Assembly (NCBI RefSeq): GCF_000063445.1
Contig: NC_009464.1
Location: forward strand, 868,001-932,000
Source: Methanocella arvoryzae MRE50
GTDB lineage: Archaea > Halobacteriota > Methanocellia > Methanocellales > Methanocellaceae
DNA: 64,000 nt
Direction: 5' to 3'
The translations under genes and the position numbers were made by a program. The notes under the pieces are model-generated. The model was not told where the DNA came from. It saw only the letters and a list, made by a program, of their open reading frames with translations, and searched no databases. Shown here piece by piece: positions 16,924 to 25,849 of the stretch; position 1 is the stretch's first letter; every line of letters starts with the position of its first letter.

Positions 16924-17337
16924 CTATCTGATCGTTTTTACAGGGTATCTCGCACCACAAGCCTCGCATACGAGAGTAGTGGTACGTTTCTCCTTGACCA
17001 TCCGGGTATCGGGGAGGTGACACACATTGCACATAACGTAAGCGTCTACGAACTGGTGCACAGCGGCGTCGATCTGCTCCGAAGAAAAGACGCCTGTAAG
17101 TGTGATCCTGCCATCCGTGCGGGTGCCGGCCGTGCCGATTTCCCGCAGCAGGTACTTCGCCACAGTATCAGGGTCCCGATTAAGACGGTCGCATATGTCG
17201 CCGAAGTTCTCGATGACGGTCTTCTTGCCTTCGAGGCGTACCCGGGCGGCAGGCACCTCAAAGCGGGCTTTGCTTTTGACGCTCTTCGGCAGTTCTGCTT
17301 TGCCCCGGTTCAGAAGTGAATCGTAGTCCATACTCAT
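16924..17337 (-). CDS. Translation initiation factor aIF2 subunit beta
   Basis: 137 residues, the usual length for archaeal aIF2 beta. Part of the heterotrimer that delivers initiator tRNA to the small ribosomal subunit. The N-terminal helix MDYDSLLNRGKAELP binds the gamma subunit, the central alpha-beta domain has TVIENFGDICDRLNRDPDTV and KYLLREIGTAG, and the C-terminal zinc ribbon has CNVC and CEAC pairs (near residues 103-106 and 125-128). MSMDYDS allows two starts two residues apart. It lies 10 bases after mcm and 7 before the DUF424 gene. Confidence 0.95.
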   Translation of the reverse strand: MSMDYDSLLNRGKAELPKSVKSKARFEVPAARVRLEGKKTVIENFGDICDRLNRDPDTVAKYLLREIGTAGTRTDGRITLTGVFSSEQIDAAVHQFVDAYVMCNVCHLPDTRMVKEKRTTTLVCEACGARYPVKTIR

Positions 17338-17347
17338 TATCCTCCTC

Positions 17348-19936
17348 TTACGACAGGCTGAGATGGCCTGACTTCGGCTCGAAAATTTCCCCGATCTCCC
17401 TCAATTTTTTAAGCTCTTTTTCTACTTTATCTTTTGGCATGCCACTTTCGACCGCCCGGTCAATGAGCACGTCAACTGGCACCGATCCCTCGTACTCCCT
17501 GGACAGGTCTTCGATGAGGTGCTTCAGGTTCTTGATCCGGTCCCGCTGGGACTTGGCGACGCCCACCTGCAGCACGTCGATGTCCAGCCTGCCGGTCTCA
17601 GTATCCATGCCCACCTGCTTCAGGCTGGTCATAGTGATGCGGATAGTGCGGGCCACGTCGTCGGCCGTCACCTTGTCGCTGAGGCGCATGCGGGCGCTCG
17701 CCTCCGCAAGCCTTACCAGGCCTTCGAGCTGACGGGCTGTGACCGGGATGGGAGCGTTGTCACCTTCGCCCTGCTTACGCAGGCCGAGGTAGAAGTTGAT
17801 GATCTGCGCCTTTGCGTCTTCGGTCATGATAGGGAAGACCTTGCGCTTGGCATATGCGACGTATTTCCTGAACAGCTTTGGGTCGATCTGAGGCTTGATA
17901 GTCGACATGGCGGTCCTGACCATGTCATCAGTAACATGGCTGGCCGGATTGTTCTTCCTGTGCTCGTGCAGTTCGCCCGCAAAGTGAGACTTCAGGATGT
18001 GCCCGGCGATGTTCGTATCCCTCTTTTCCTCGGGCTTGTCCTGTAAAATGAAGATCAGGTCGAAACGGCTCATCAGCGACGGGGGCATGTTGATCTGGTC
18101 AGGAATGCTCTCGTAGGGGTCGAAACGGCCCAGCTTAGGATTTGCGGCACCCAGGATGGCGCAACGGCATTTTAGAGTCGCCAGAATGCCCGCCTTGGCT
18201 ATACTGATGCTGTTATGCAGGATAACACCTTGCGAGACGAAGCAATGGTAAGGCTCGACGGTGACATCATATACATAATCTGTCCGGTACTGGCCCTCAT
18301 TGGGTATGACTTCCACAGCAGTCACATACAATGAGCATATTTTCGAGCCTGTTTGCTCTTCAACCGGAGCCGGTACTGGATCACCAATAGTTACAGCAGA
18401 AGCAGGGATACAGGATATTCCGTCTTTAACAATAAAGACAGGGTGTTCTGGTGTAACAATTATCTCTCGGTCATTTGAATACCGGATTTTTATGAAATGA
18501 TCTGGGGCTTTATGCCTGCTAACACGATCAACACGCTGCTCCGTAATATGATTCATGTCAGTGCTTAGGACAGAAACACCTTCGCACGGCACTATTTCGC
18601 AGTCGATGCCTTCAATGATCTCGTCAGCCTTTGCATAGGTCTGATCGAACAAGTCTCCTATTCTAATTTTTCTCCCATCAGCCAGCAGAATTTCTGTCAA
18701 AGGATGATAGCTCTGCTGTTCCATGCCCTCATGCAGCGACGATCGGTCCTCATTTTTCATCTTGTCCATTTCGTCGATGGCTGCGATACCCTTGTCTGCC
18801 AGCACCAGCGCACCGGCCTCCAGCGTCCACTGGCCGTCGAACTCGTCCTTTACTGCCGCTGCAGTAAGACCGGCGGATGACGCGCTCTTGCCCGACGCGT
18901 AGACGCCTCTCGGGGCCAGCTTGACCACGTACCGCAGGATCTGTGATTTGGCGATACCGGGGTCGCCGACCAGCAGCACGTGAATGTCGCCCCTGATGCG
19001 GCTGCCGTCAGGTAGCTCCTTGACTACCCCGGAGAAGAGCTGATGGGCGACAGCCTCTTTGACCTCGTCGTAGCCGTAGATGGACGGAGCGATGGAGCCA
19101 ATCACCTTCTGGTAAATCTCCGGATCCCTCGACATGCGCAGGATCTCTTCCTCGTCCTCGAGGCTGATCTCCACCTCGTCGAACTCCTGCTCCTCCAGCT
19201 CGACAGCGACGCCGTCCAGGTAAATGTCGAAATAAGCCGTCTTGCCATCCTTGTTGACACGCTGCGCCGAGCGCAGGATGCCCGTGACGGTGATGAACTC
19301 GCCGGGAGTCACGATGCCTGCCAGGTCGTCGCTCACGTTGATGTCCAGCGTCTGAGGCTGCTCGCCGCCCTTGAGGTTCTCAGGCGACTCCTGGATCTTG
19401 ATCCGCTGGTAGTCCTCGAACCGTGACTCCTTGTACATCAGCCTGAAAATGCCTTTCTTCTCCTCGTTGCACTGGCAGTAGGAAGGCTCGATGAACTTGC
19501 CTGACCCCTCCTGGGGTATGTAGATGATGTTCTTACACCTGGCGCACTCGAAGGCAGCCTCGAGAATCCGGGGGCGGACGTCGGTGATCTTCCTCACCGT
19601 GCCCTCCAGCGAGACGAGCTTGTTGACGTCGCTGCTCCGCAGTTCACGGACCTGCGTCTTTCTCGGGACTTTGATGACCCGGATCTTGGCAGATACCTGC
19701 GTCTTGACAGGCAGGTCCACCAGCGTCAGCGCGTCTTCTGCGTGAGAGAGCACCAGGTCCGGGTTGTTCAGCAGCTCCTCGGCAAGCCTGACGTCGAATT
19801 TGGTGATGTTCGGAAACTCGATGGCGAGCGCTTTGTTCTTGACGTCAGACACAGCCAGCTGCTGAATCTGATTCTTGTAATACCGGGTCAGGAATTCCTT
19901 CCACCGGGCGACACTGGAAATCACGCTTGCGGCCAT
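17348..19936 (-). CDS. mcm: Replicative MCM helicase precursor containing an intein
   Basis: The precursor has 862 residues; without the 167-residue intein the helicase would be 695 residues, the usual archaeal MCM size. MCM forms the hexameric replicative helicase. The N-terminal domain carries a zinc-binding site (CARCK near 132 and CQC about 20 residues later). The AAA+ domain has Walker A GDPGIAKSQ (about 322), Walker B AIDEMDKM just before the intein, sensor-1 ILGAANPKLGRFDPY and arginine finger SLMSRFDLIF after it, and a C-terminal winged helix (last 70 residues). The intein splits the presensor-1 hairpin. Splicing must succeed for helicase activity. First gene of the mcm-aIF2 beta-DUF424 operon. 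Confidence 0.96.
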   Translation of the reverse strand: MAASVISSVARWKEFLTRYYKNQIQQLAVSDVKNKALAIEFPNITKFDVRLAEELLNNPDLVLSHAEDALTLVDLPVKTQVSAKIRVIKVPRKTQVRELRSSDVNKLVSLEGTVRKITDVRPRILEAAFECARCKNIIYIPQEGSGKFIEPSYCQCNEEKKGIFRLMYKESRFEDYQRIKIQESPENLKGGEQPQTLDINVSDDLAGIVTPGEFITVTGILRSAQRVNKDGKTAYFDIYLDGVAVELEEQEFDEVEISLEDEEEILRMSRDPEIYQKVIGSIAPSIYGYDEVKEAVAHQLFSGVVKELPDGSRIRGDIHVLLVGDPGIAKSQILRYVVKLAPRGVYASGKSASSAGLTAAAVKDEFDGQWTLEAGALVLADKGIAAIDEMDKMKNEDRSSLHEGMEQQSYHPLTEILLADGRKIRIGDLFDQTYAKADEIIEGIDCEIVPCEGVSVLSTDMNHITEQRVDRVSRHKAPDHFIKIRYSNDREIIVTPEHPVFIVKDGISCIPASAVTIGDPVPAPVEEQTGSKICSLYVTAVEVIPNEGQYRTDYVYDVTVEPYHCFVSQGVILHNSISIAKAGILATLKCRCAILGAANPKLGRFDPYESIPDQINMPPSLMSRFDLIFILQDKPEEKRDTNIAGHILKSHFAGELHEHRKNNPASHVTDDMVRTAMSTIKPQIDPKLFRKYVAYAKRKVFPIMTEDAKAQIINFYLGLRKQGEGDNAPIPVTARQLEGLVRLAEASARMRLSDKVTADDVARTIRITMTSLKQVGMDTETGRLDIDVLQVGVAKSQRDRIKNLKHLIEDLSREYEGSVPVDVLIDRAVESGMPKDKVEKELKKLREIGEIFEPKSGHLSLS
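18212..18712 (-). other. Mini-intein inside MCM (residues 409-575)
   Basis: 167 residues inserted between MEQQ and SISIAKAG of the helicase. It starts with Ser1 (block A SYHPLTEILLADG), has block B TPEHPVFIV with the expected Thr and His, block F YDVTVEPYHCFVS and ends with block G VILHN before the +1 Ser of the host. No LAGLIDADG homing endonuclease is present; only about 40 residues separate blocks B and F. Removing it joins MEQQ to SISIAKAG exactly as in intein-free MCMs. The use of Ser instead of Cys at position 1 is less common but known. Confidence 0.93.
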
Positions 19937-20024
19937 ACTGTCCTCTCACCTGGAAGTGAGAATATCAGTTCTTAAACTATATGGTTTTTGCATGGTAGCA
20001 TTGTGAAAGTAATTTTCATTTGCA

Positions 20025-20054
20025 TGAAAATATCAAGGGCCTGCAATGCAGGCC
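20025..20054 (-). terminator. Terminator of the ABC-2 exporter operon
   Basis: The palindrome GGCCTGCAATGCAGGCC at 20038-20054 lies directly after the permease stop codon read on the minus strand and is followed there by CTTGATATTTTC. Confidence 0.6.
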
Positions 20055-20055
20055 A

Positions 20056-20856
20056 TTAAGTGACGTTGATATCCCTGCGCTTGAAGGCGATGACGGCCAG
20101 TGCGAGGAATACTACCGCGGCGGCCAGCAGGATGCCCAGGTTGCCCCAGTTCACGTCGTGGTTGATCACGATGTTGGTAACTTTAGCGTAGTGGTACAGG
20201 GACAGCTTTCTCGCCCAGTCGATGCTGGTAATCATGGAGCCGACATTCTCCACGAGGAACATGACCAGCAGGACGCCGATCGCCGAGAACGCCGCCTTTT
20301 TACCGTCGCTCATCAAGGCTGACAGGAGCAACGCGCCTGCGCCCACCGCCAGCATGAATACGCCTGTGAACAGCATGGCGTAGGCGAACCACACGAGATC
20401 CACCGGCTCCCCGATGAAGACCGCGCCTGTATAGACGGCCAGCAGCATGGCCGCGGAGACGAGGATAGATACTGGCACAATTACCGCGAACCGGGACAGC
20501 ACGATGTTTTCTCTGCTGACCGGCAGCGACAGCATCAGCTCGCTGGACTTTTGCTCGATCTCCCCTGCGAGGAAAGAAGCGGCAAGGAACGCTGCGTAAG
20601 CTCCGACGACCAGGCCGATGTAGCTGAACAACTCTACAGCCATAAACCCGGAGAACGTCCCCATGCTTACGATCTCACTGCCGAGCATGGCCTTGAAGGT
20701 CGGGTTCTCCAGTAGCTGATCGTACATCGCCATCGAGTCTTTCAGCGCCGGGTAGAAAGATGCCATCCAGAAGACGAAGAGGAAAAGGAGCGCTGAGGCA
20801 ACTATTGCCCCCTTGTACTTGTCCTTGATCGCCTGTCTGAACACTTCGAGCGTCAT
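20056..20856 (-). CDS. ABC-2 type exporter, membrane subunit
   Basis: About 266 residues with six hydrophobic segments: near 20-40 (GAIVASALLFLFVFWMASFY), 85-115, 130-160, 165-190, 195-215 and 240-260. The segment AGEIEQKSSELMLSLPVSRE between the second and third segments is characteristic of ABC-2 permeases. The ATG at 20856 is preceded by GGGAGGT at a good distance, so it is preferred over an upstream in-frame ATG at 20874. The ATPase gene ends one base before this start, giving a two-gene operon. Substrate is unknown; such pairs export drugs, lipids or polysaccharides. Confidence 0.88.
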   Translation of the reverse strand: MTLEVFRQAIKDKYKGAIVASALLFLFVFWMASFYPALKDSMAMYDQLLENPTFKAMLGSEIVSMGTFSGFMAVELFSYIGLVVGAYAAFLAASFLAGEIEQKSSELMLSLPVSRENIVLSRFAVIVPVSILVSAAMLLAVYTGAVFIGEPVDLVWFAYAMLFTGVFMLAVGAGALLLSALMSDGKKAAFSAIGVLLVMFLVENVGSMITSIDWARKLSLYHYAKVTNIVINHDVNWGNLGILLAAAVVFLALAVIAFKRRDINVT

Positions 20857-20857
20857 C

Positions 20858-21742
20858 TTACTTACCTCCCTCATAGTAATGCATGAATATCTCTTCCAGC
20901 GTCATCTGGTGGATGCTGATGTCCGCCACCTTGTGCCGGGAGATCTCTCCGAGCACGCTTTCCATGTTGTCAGTGACGGTCATCTTTAGATAACCATTCT
21001 GCCGCACAGGGCTGACCCCCGGCATCGCGAAAGCTGCGGGATCGACCTCTTCCGCGAACTTCACCCGGACGACGTTGCCCGCCTTCTTCCTCAGGTCTTC
21101 GACTTTCTCCTCGGTGGCGATCCTGCCGCCCTTGATGATGGCAACCCTGTTGCAGACCTTCTCCACGTCGGAGAGCACGTGGGAGGACATGAAGATAGTC
21201 GTGCCTTCGGCTGCCTTCTCGCGGATCATGTCCATGAACGTCTGCTGCACGAGAGGGTCCAGGCCGTTGGTCGGCTCGTCCATGATGATCAGATCAGGAT
21301 TATTCATGAACGCCTGGATGATGGCGACTTTCTGGCGCATGCCTCTGGAGTACTCCTTCATCTTCCGGTCGAGCCTGATGTCCAGCCGGGCCGCATAAGC
21401 TCTGGCATCTTCTGCGTCGTATCCGCCGCGGACCTTGCCGAAGTACTCGAGGAACTTCCACCCGGACATGTTACCATACAGTCCGAAATCACCGGGGATA
21501 TAGCCGATCCGCTTCTTGATCTGTACACTGTCCTTCTGGCAGTCCAGGCCGAAGATGCTGGCGCTGCCGCTCGTGGGCCGGATGAAGTCCAGCAGCGTGC
21601 GGATCGTCGTCGACTTGCCAGCCCCGTTGGGACCGAGGAAGCCGAAGATATCGCCCCGGTTCACGCTGAGGTTGACATCTTCGATCCCGCGGCTCTTGCC
21701 GTACGATTTCGTCAGGTTTACCGTCTTGATGATTGGTTCCAT
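20858..21742 (-). CDS. ABC-2 type exporter, ATP-binding subunit
   Basis: 294 residues with a full ABC ATPase: Walker A GPNGAGKST (37-45), Q-loop region IGYIPGDFGLYG, signature YSRGMRQKVAI, Walker B LIIMDEPTNGLDP and switch His in IFMSSHVLSDVEK. A C-terminal accessory domain (about 215-294) ends QMTLEEIFMHYYEGGK, as in drug and NatA-like exporters. The frame is open 75 codons further upstream, but homology begins at the ATG 21742 (MEPIIKTVNLTKSYG). It works with the permease encoded immediately downstream. Confidence 0.93.
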   Translation of the reverse strand: MEPIIKTVNLTKSYGKSRGIEDVNLSVNRGDIFGFLGPNGAGKSTTIRTLLDFIRPTSGSASIFGLDCQKDSVQIKKRIGYIPGDFGLYGNMSGWKFLEYFGKVRGGYDAEDARAYAARLDIRLDRKMKEYSRGMRQKVAIIQAFMNNPDLIIMDEPTNGLDPLVQQTFMDMIREKAAEGTTIFMSSHVLSDVEKVCNRVAIIKGGRIATEEKVEDLRKKAGNVVRVKFAEEVDPAAFAMPGVSPVRQNGYLKMTVTDNMESVLGEISRHKVADISIHQMTLEEIFMHYYEGGK

Positions 21743-21996
21743 GTGTAGCCCCTCCGGACATTCCCCGGATAATTCCTCGACGGCATGGTCAGCATACGAG
21801 GCCGATGCGGCCCGCTTACGCCAGATCATGTCTGCAAACGATTCATTCCGAGACGGTGCTATAAAAGGCTTCTGGGGAGACCTGAACACGTAGTATAAAA
21901 AGATTACGATCGATATACATCTCTGGTAGCAGTGGATACCATTGCAGCACAGAATTTTTATACCCATGCGCTCGTCAGGCTGGCAGGCACCCGCGA

Positions 21997-22896
21997 TTAC
22001 GCGGGAGGCAGATCAGCATCTGTCTCTTTCAGAAAGGCCTGCAGGATCCGGTTGAACTCGTCGGGCTTCTCCCGGTTAGGCCAGTGGCCGCACCCGGCGA
22101 TTACCTCGAACTTTGCCTTCGGGATCTTTTCAGCGGCCAGCTTTGCCGCTTCGACGGGAACAAGATGGTCCAGAGAACCGTTGACGACCAGCGTCGGACA
22201 GCGAATCCGGCCGAGTTCCGGCAGGTGGAAGGTCTTGAGCCGCCTGGGGCCGATTTCATCGAGCTGCCAGTCGCTGTAAATCGATTTTTTAGCTTTGAGC
22301 TCCTGGTATACCTCCCCCACGATCTCGTCGAGGTCCGGAACCCGGCTCTTGAAGAACTGCTTTTCCAGGCTGTAGCGAATGGAGGGGCGGTTGAGCATCA
22401 GCATGGAAGTAAGCTGGGGAAACAGGGGCGTTTTCAGCAGGAGATAGCTGAGGAGATGCCATTGTACCCGCTCTGTCAGCCCCCCGCTGTCCGTGAGCAC
22501 CAGCCTGGCCACCCGCTCCGGGTGCCCGATGGTAAAACCGGCCGCTACGCTCGCCCCCATAGAAAGGCCGACCAGCGTCGCCTTTTGCAGGCCCCATGCA
22601 TCCAGCAGCTGTAGCAGGCAGCCTTCGAGCATTTCCTGGGTAGCCTTGCCGCGGTACTGCTTGCTTCCCCCGTGGCCCGGCCAGTCAGGGGCGTAAACCC
22701 TGTAGTCCGGGGCCAGTGCCGGAATGGCCTTCTTCCAGGAAAGCCAGGCCGTGTCAGTGCCGCCGCCGTGGAGCAGAACGATAGGCCGGCCAGTCTCACC
22801 AGCTCGATAGTAGTGTATGGGACCGTTTTGTAGTTCGGCGACGCATTCAGCGATGCCTTCGGGCAACGTAGCACTTTTCGACAGCAAGTATTCCAC
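21997..22896 (-). CDS. Alpha/beta hydrolase
   Basis: 299 residues of the alpha/beta-hydrolase fold. The oxyanion motif is VLLHGGGTD (about 40-48), the nucleophile elbow GLSMGAS (about 114-120, Ser116), the acid is likely in NGSLDHLVP (about 250) and the catalytic His lies in IAGCGHWPNREKP (about 275). No signal peptide. The closest style is esterase/lipase or C-C bond hydrolases (MhpC-like); the substrate cannot be told. It is divergent from the gene at 22999 with a 102-base gap. Confidence 0.88.
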   Translation of the reverse strand: MEYLLSKSATLPEGIAECVAELQNGPIHYYRAGETGRPIVLLHGGGTDTAWLSWKKAIPALAPDYRVYAPDWPGHGGSKQYRGKATQEMLEGCLLQLLDAWGLQKATLVGLSMGASVAAGFTIGHPERVARLVLTDSGGLTERVQWHLLSYLLLKTPLFPQLTSMLMLNRPSIRYSLEKQFFKSRVPDLDEIVGEVYQELKAKKSIYSDWQLDEIGPRRLKTFHLPELGRIRCPTLVVNGSLDHLVPVEAAKLAAEKIPKAKFEVIAGCGHWPNREKPDEFNRILQAFLKETDADLPPA

Positions 22897-22998
22897 CCCG
22901 CATGCAGTTGTTAAGCGGTTAACAACGGATAGTAAGCCTGTAAGCTATAGATATCTTGCGAGATAGTAGTTAAGTGTTTCACAACTGCTGACGAATGT

Positions 22999-23568
22999 AT
23001 GAAAACTCTCCATTCCGAGGATGCGATCGTGCAGCTCGAAGCCCTCGAGAGTGAGTTCGTGGCAGAGGCGCCTCAAGAGACATTGTGGTCGATCTACGGA
23101 GCACCGAGCATCGAAGCCAAGCTGGAGGATATGCTGGATACCGCTAAAAAGAGCGTCCTGTGCATGGCGCCGGAGCAGTACCTCGATAGCCTGAGAAGGA
23201 TCGCCGGGAAAGGCCTGGAACTGTCGCTGGTGATCATCACGGAAAACAAGACGATAAAAAGGGAACTAGAAGAGTGTTTCCACGGAGATAACGTCCGCGT
23301 CAGGACTCTGACTCCTGCGCAGGTGGCGAGCATGTATACCACGGCAAAAATGTCTAATCGGGTCTCCTCGATGCCGGAGTACAGGGAAGCGATCGCCGGC
23401 TTCGATTTTTTCAACAATCTCATCCTTGTTGTCGACCACTCCGAGTTCCTTTATGTCCCCCCGCTTCCCGGAAAAGTCTACAGTGCGTTGCATACGACCA
23501 GCAAGCCGCTGATCATTGGCACGTCGCTGATCTTCGGCGGCCTGCAGATCGCTGATCTGCCGGAGTAA
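22999..23568 (+). CDS. TrmB-like sensory domain protein without a DNA-binding domain
   Basis: 189 residues. Residues 25-189 resemble the middle, phospholipase-D-like domain of archaeal TrmB regulators (ETLWSIYGAPSIEAKLEDML and SVLCMAPEQYLDSLRRIAGK are typical). TrmB proteins normally have an N-terminal winged helix of about 80 residues; here only about 25 residues precede the domain, so there is no DNA-binding part. The ending FNNLILVVDHSEFLYVPPLP with HTTSKPLIIG is also typical. It may act as a ligand sensor or a partner of a full-length TrmB. Position gives no further clue. Confidence 0.7.
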   Translation: MKTLHSEDAIVQLEALESEFVAEAPQETLWSIYGAPSIEAKLEDMLDTAKKSVLCMAPEQYLDSLRRIAGKGLELSLVIITENKTIKRELEECFHGDNVRVRTLTPAQVASMYTTAKMSNRVSSMPEYREAIAGFDFFNNLILVVDHSEFLYVPPLPGKVYSALHTTSKPLIIGTSLIFGGLQIADLPE

Positions 23569-23577
23569 AAACCAGTC

Positions 23578-24765
23578 TTACTGCGGCGCCTTCGGCGCTC
23601 TGGCTTTCCGATCCCCGATGATCAGGAATACGAGTATTCCGGTCAGCGCCAGCAAGACGGCCTGCCCAAAGATGGTTATAGGCAGAGAGAACTTCACTAC
23701 CAGTGCCCCTCCAAGGAACGGCCCGATAGTCAGCCCGATCGAGAAGAGGGTGTTATAAATCCCGTAGAGGAAGCCCTGGGAACTGCCCTCCGGCCCTCCG
23801 AAAAGATCGGTCAACAGCGGCAGCATAGGCGTCAGTGCCATGCTCATGGTAACGCCCACTATGGCGAAGGCCAGAATGGTGAGCTCCATGGAAGGCATGA
23901 GCATCGTGAGAGCTATGATCAGCCCCGAGAGTACCAGGCCGGATGCCAGCAGGCCTCTTCCCCCGAAGCGGTCGTACAGGTTTCCCACCACCGGAGCGGC
24001 CACCATGTTTAGCAGGGACATCGCTCCGAAAGCCAGCCCGATGAGGGTAGGCGTAGCTGAAAACTTCTCGAACAGGTACAGCGGCATAAAGGGCTCCAGG
24101 AGGCCGAATGTCAGAGCTCCTACGATAGTGGCGATCGAGCAGACGGCAAATACCACGGGGGCTTTTTTCAGCAGCTTCGCGTAGCTGCCCTTTTCGCCCT
24201 GCGATTTTGGCGGGACGTGGATCAAATAGAACATGCAGCCCAGAAGGATCGTCAGCACCGAGGGCAGGACGAAAGTCATCCTGTAGCCCAGCAGGTCGTA
24301 GACTATTCCGCCCACTACGGGGCCTGACAGCGTACCGGCGGACATGATTGCCATAGCCATTCCCAGCTTCGACCCCCGCTCGGATGCGTCGAAAGTGTCC
24401 GCTATCAGGGCAAGGCCGGCCGACCAGGTCGCCGCCCCTGATATGCCCTGGATGACCCTGGCCACGATGAGGAGGTACAGGTTATCGGAGATCACGAAGA
24501 CAAGGTTGGTCAGGGCCAGCAGAAACATGCCTGCGACCAGCAGCGGCCTCCGTCCCACGCGATCGGACAGTGCCCCGAACGGTATGCTGAACAACAGCAG
24601 CGCGATAGAGAAAGCCCCGAAGATCACGCCGATCATCATCTCGTCGGCGCCTAAAGTTGTAGCGTATGCAGGCAATATAGGGATGACCAGCGTATACATC
24701 ATCATGTCTATGAGGAGCGCCGCTGCCACGAGCAGAAATATAACGTTCTTCCTGTTCCGGTCCAT
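23578..24765 (-). CDS. MFS transporter (drug/proton antiporter type)
   Basis: 395 residues with 12 hydrophobic segments in two halves. The loop 2-3 motif GALSDRVGRRPLLVAGM (about 63-79) is the MFS signature, and the fifth segment has the antiporter motif-C-like stretch IMSAGTLSGPVVGGIVYDLLG. These features place it with 12-TM drug or metabolite:proton antiporters (MdtG/TetA style). It converges with the TrmB-like gene, nine bases apart, and diverges from the PfkB-like gene. Substrate unknown. Confidence 0.9.
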   Translation of the reverse strand: MDRNRKNVIFLLVAAALLIDMMMYTLVIPILPAYATTLGADEMMIGVIFGAFSIALLLFSIPFGALSDRVGRRPLLVAGMFLLALTNLVFVISDNLYLLIVARVIQGISGAATWSAGLALIADTFDASERGSKLGMAMAIMSAGTLSGPVVGGIVYDLLGYRMTFVLPSVLTILLGCMFYLIHVPPKSQGEKGSYAKLLKKAPVVFAVCSIATIVGALTFGLLEPFMPLYLFEKFSATPTLIGLAFGAMSLLNMVAAPVVGNLYDRFGGRGLLASGLVLSGLIIALTMLMPSMELTILAFAIVGVTMSMALTPMLPLLTDLFGGPEGSSQGFLYGIYNTLFSIGLTIGPFLGGALVVKFSLPITIFGQAVLLALTGILVFLIIGDRKARAPKAPQ

Positions 24766-24908
24766 CCGTTCTGTCCCCTGTCTAAATATATGGCTGTCAG
24801 GCGGATATGCCGGACAGCGTAGGTAGGCTAAAAGTGCCGGTCAGATATCAACTTTTCGCATCACACCAGAGGTCACTTTATTATTTGCCACGAGTAATAT
24901 TACAGACA

Positions 24909-25805
24909 ATGTGCGTAAAATACGATGCCCTGTGCTATGGCGCTATATCGCTAGATATATCCGGCCGGGTAGCAGGGCTGGCCCCGGGCATTCAGGATAG
25001 TGCTACTGATTATGAGATTTACCCTGGCGGCGACGCTACGCTGGTGGCCCTGACACTGGCCGGTCTGGGATGGAAAGTAGCTCTGGCAGGGGGGCCCGTG
25101 GGAAAAGACCCGATGGGCGACTACCTCCGCCAGAGAATAGCGGAAGCTGGCATCGATCTGTATGCGGACACCAGGGGAAAGACGAGCGTTTCGGCCGTCA
25201 CAGTCGACCGCAGGGGGGACCGGACCTCGATCACCTTCCACGAAGACACGCCCCTGAACGAGATCCCCGTACCAGTGGATCTGGTATCCCGGTCCCGCAG
25301 CCTTTACGCCTGCGGATGCTACGGTGAAAACTCCGCCCGGCTCGGGGAAAAGGCGCGAGCTGTGAAGGTGCCTTCGGTGCTGAACGCAAGGGCGGATAAC
25401 CTCAGCTTTCTGGGATGGTTCGACGTCGCCATAGCGAGCATAGCCAATGTCAGGACCCTTGCGAAGGACCCTGCGGAAGCGGCCGCCATCCTGCATGCCG
25501 CAGGAGCAGGTACAGCGATCGTAACAGCAGGAGAGCAGGGCTGCGCCTATTGTACGACAGATACGGGGATATTGTCCGCATACAAGGTCGATCCAGTCGA
25601 TTGCACAGGCGCTGGTGCGGCCTTTGCCGCAGGCTTCATTCACGCAGGCCTCCAGGGACTGAAGCTGCAGGACAGGCTAAGATATGCCAGTGCAGCGGGG
25701 GCTCTGAAGTGCCTGCACAGAGGAAGCTACAGGCGATTAACACAGGAAGAGCTGGACCACTTGGTCGAATCATGGCAGGTAAATACGAATCAGACCGTAG
25801 CTTAA
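24909..25805 (+). CDS. PfkB/ribokinase-family protein lacking the catalytic Asp
   Basis: 298 residues with the PfkB carbohydrate kinase fold. The N-terminus DALCYGAISLDI and the glycine-rich PGGDATLVALTLAGLGW are family motifs, as is TAGEQGCAY. The second signature is normally DTTGAGDAF with Asp as catalytic base; here it reads DCTGAGAAFAAGF with Ala at residue 237 (codon GCG at 25617-25619). The rest of the anion hole is kept. It may therefore be a non-catalytic binding protein or use a different mechanism. The chosen ATG fits the conserved N-terminus; the frame extends 34 codons upstream. Confidence 0.85.
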   Translation: MCVKYDALCYGAISLDISGRVAGLAPGIQDSATDYEIYPGGDATLVALTLAGLGWKVALAGGPVGKDPMGDYLRQRIAEAGIDLYADTRGKTSVSAVTVDRRGDRTSITFHEDTPLNEIPVPVDLVSRSRSLYACGCYGENSARLGEKARAVKVPSVLNARADNLSFLGWFDVAIASIANVRTLAKDPAEAAAILHAAGAGTAIVTAGEQGCAYCTTDTGILSAYKVDPVDCTGAGAAFAAGFIHAGLQGLKLQDRLRYASAAGALKCLHRGSYRRLTQEELDHLVESWQVNTNQTVA

Positions 25806-25849
25806 AAAAGATTTAATAGATAACGGCACGCTAGATATTTTTGATCCAT

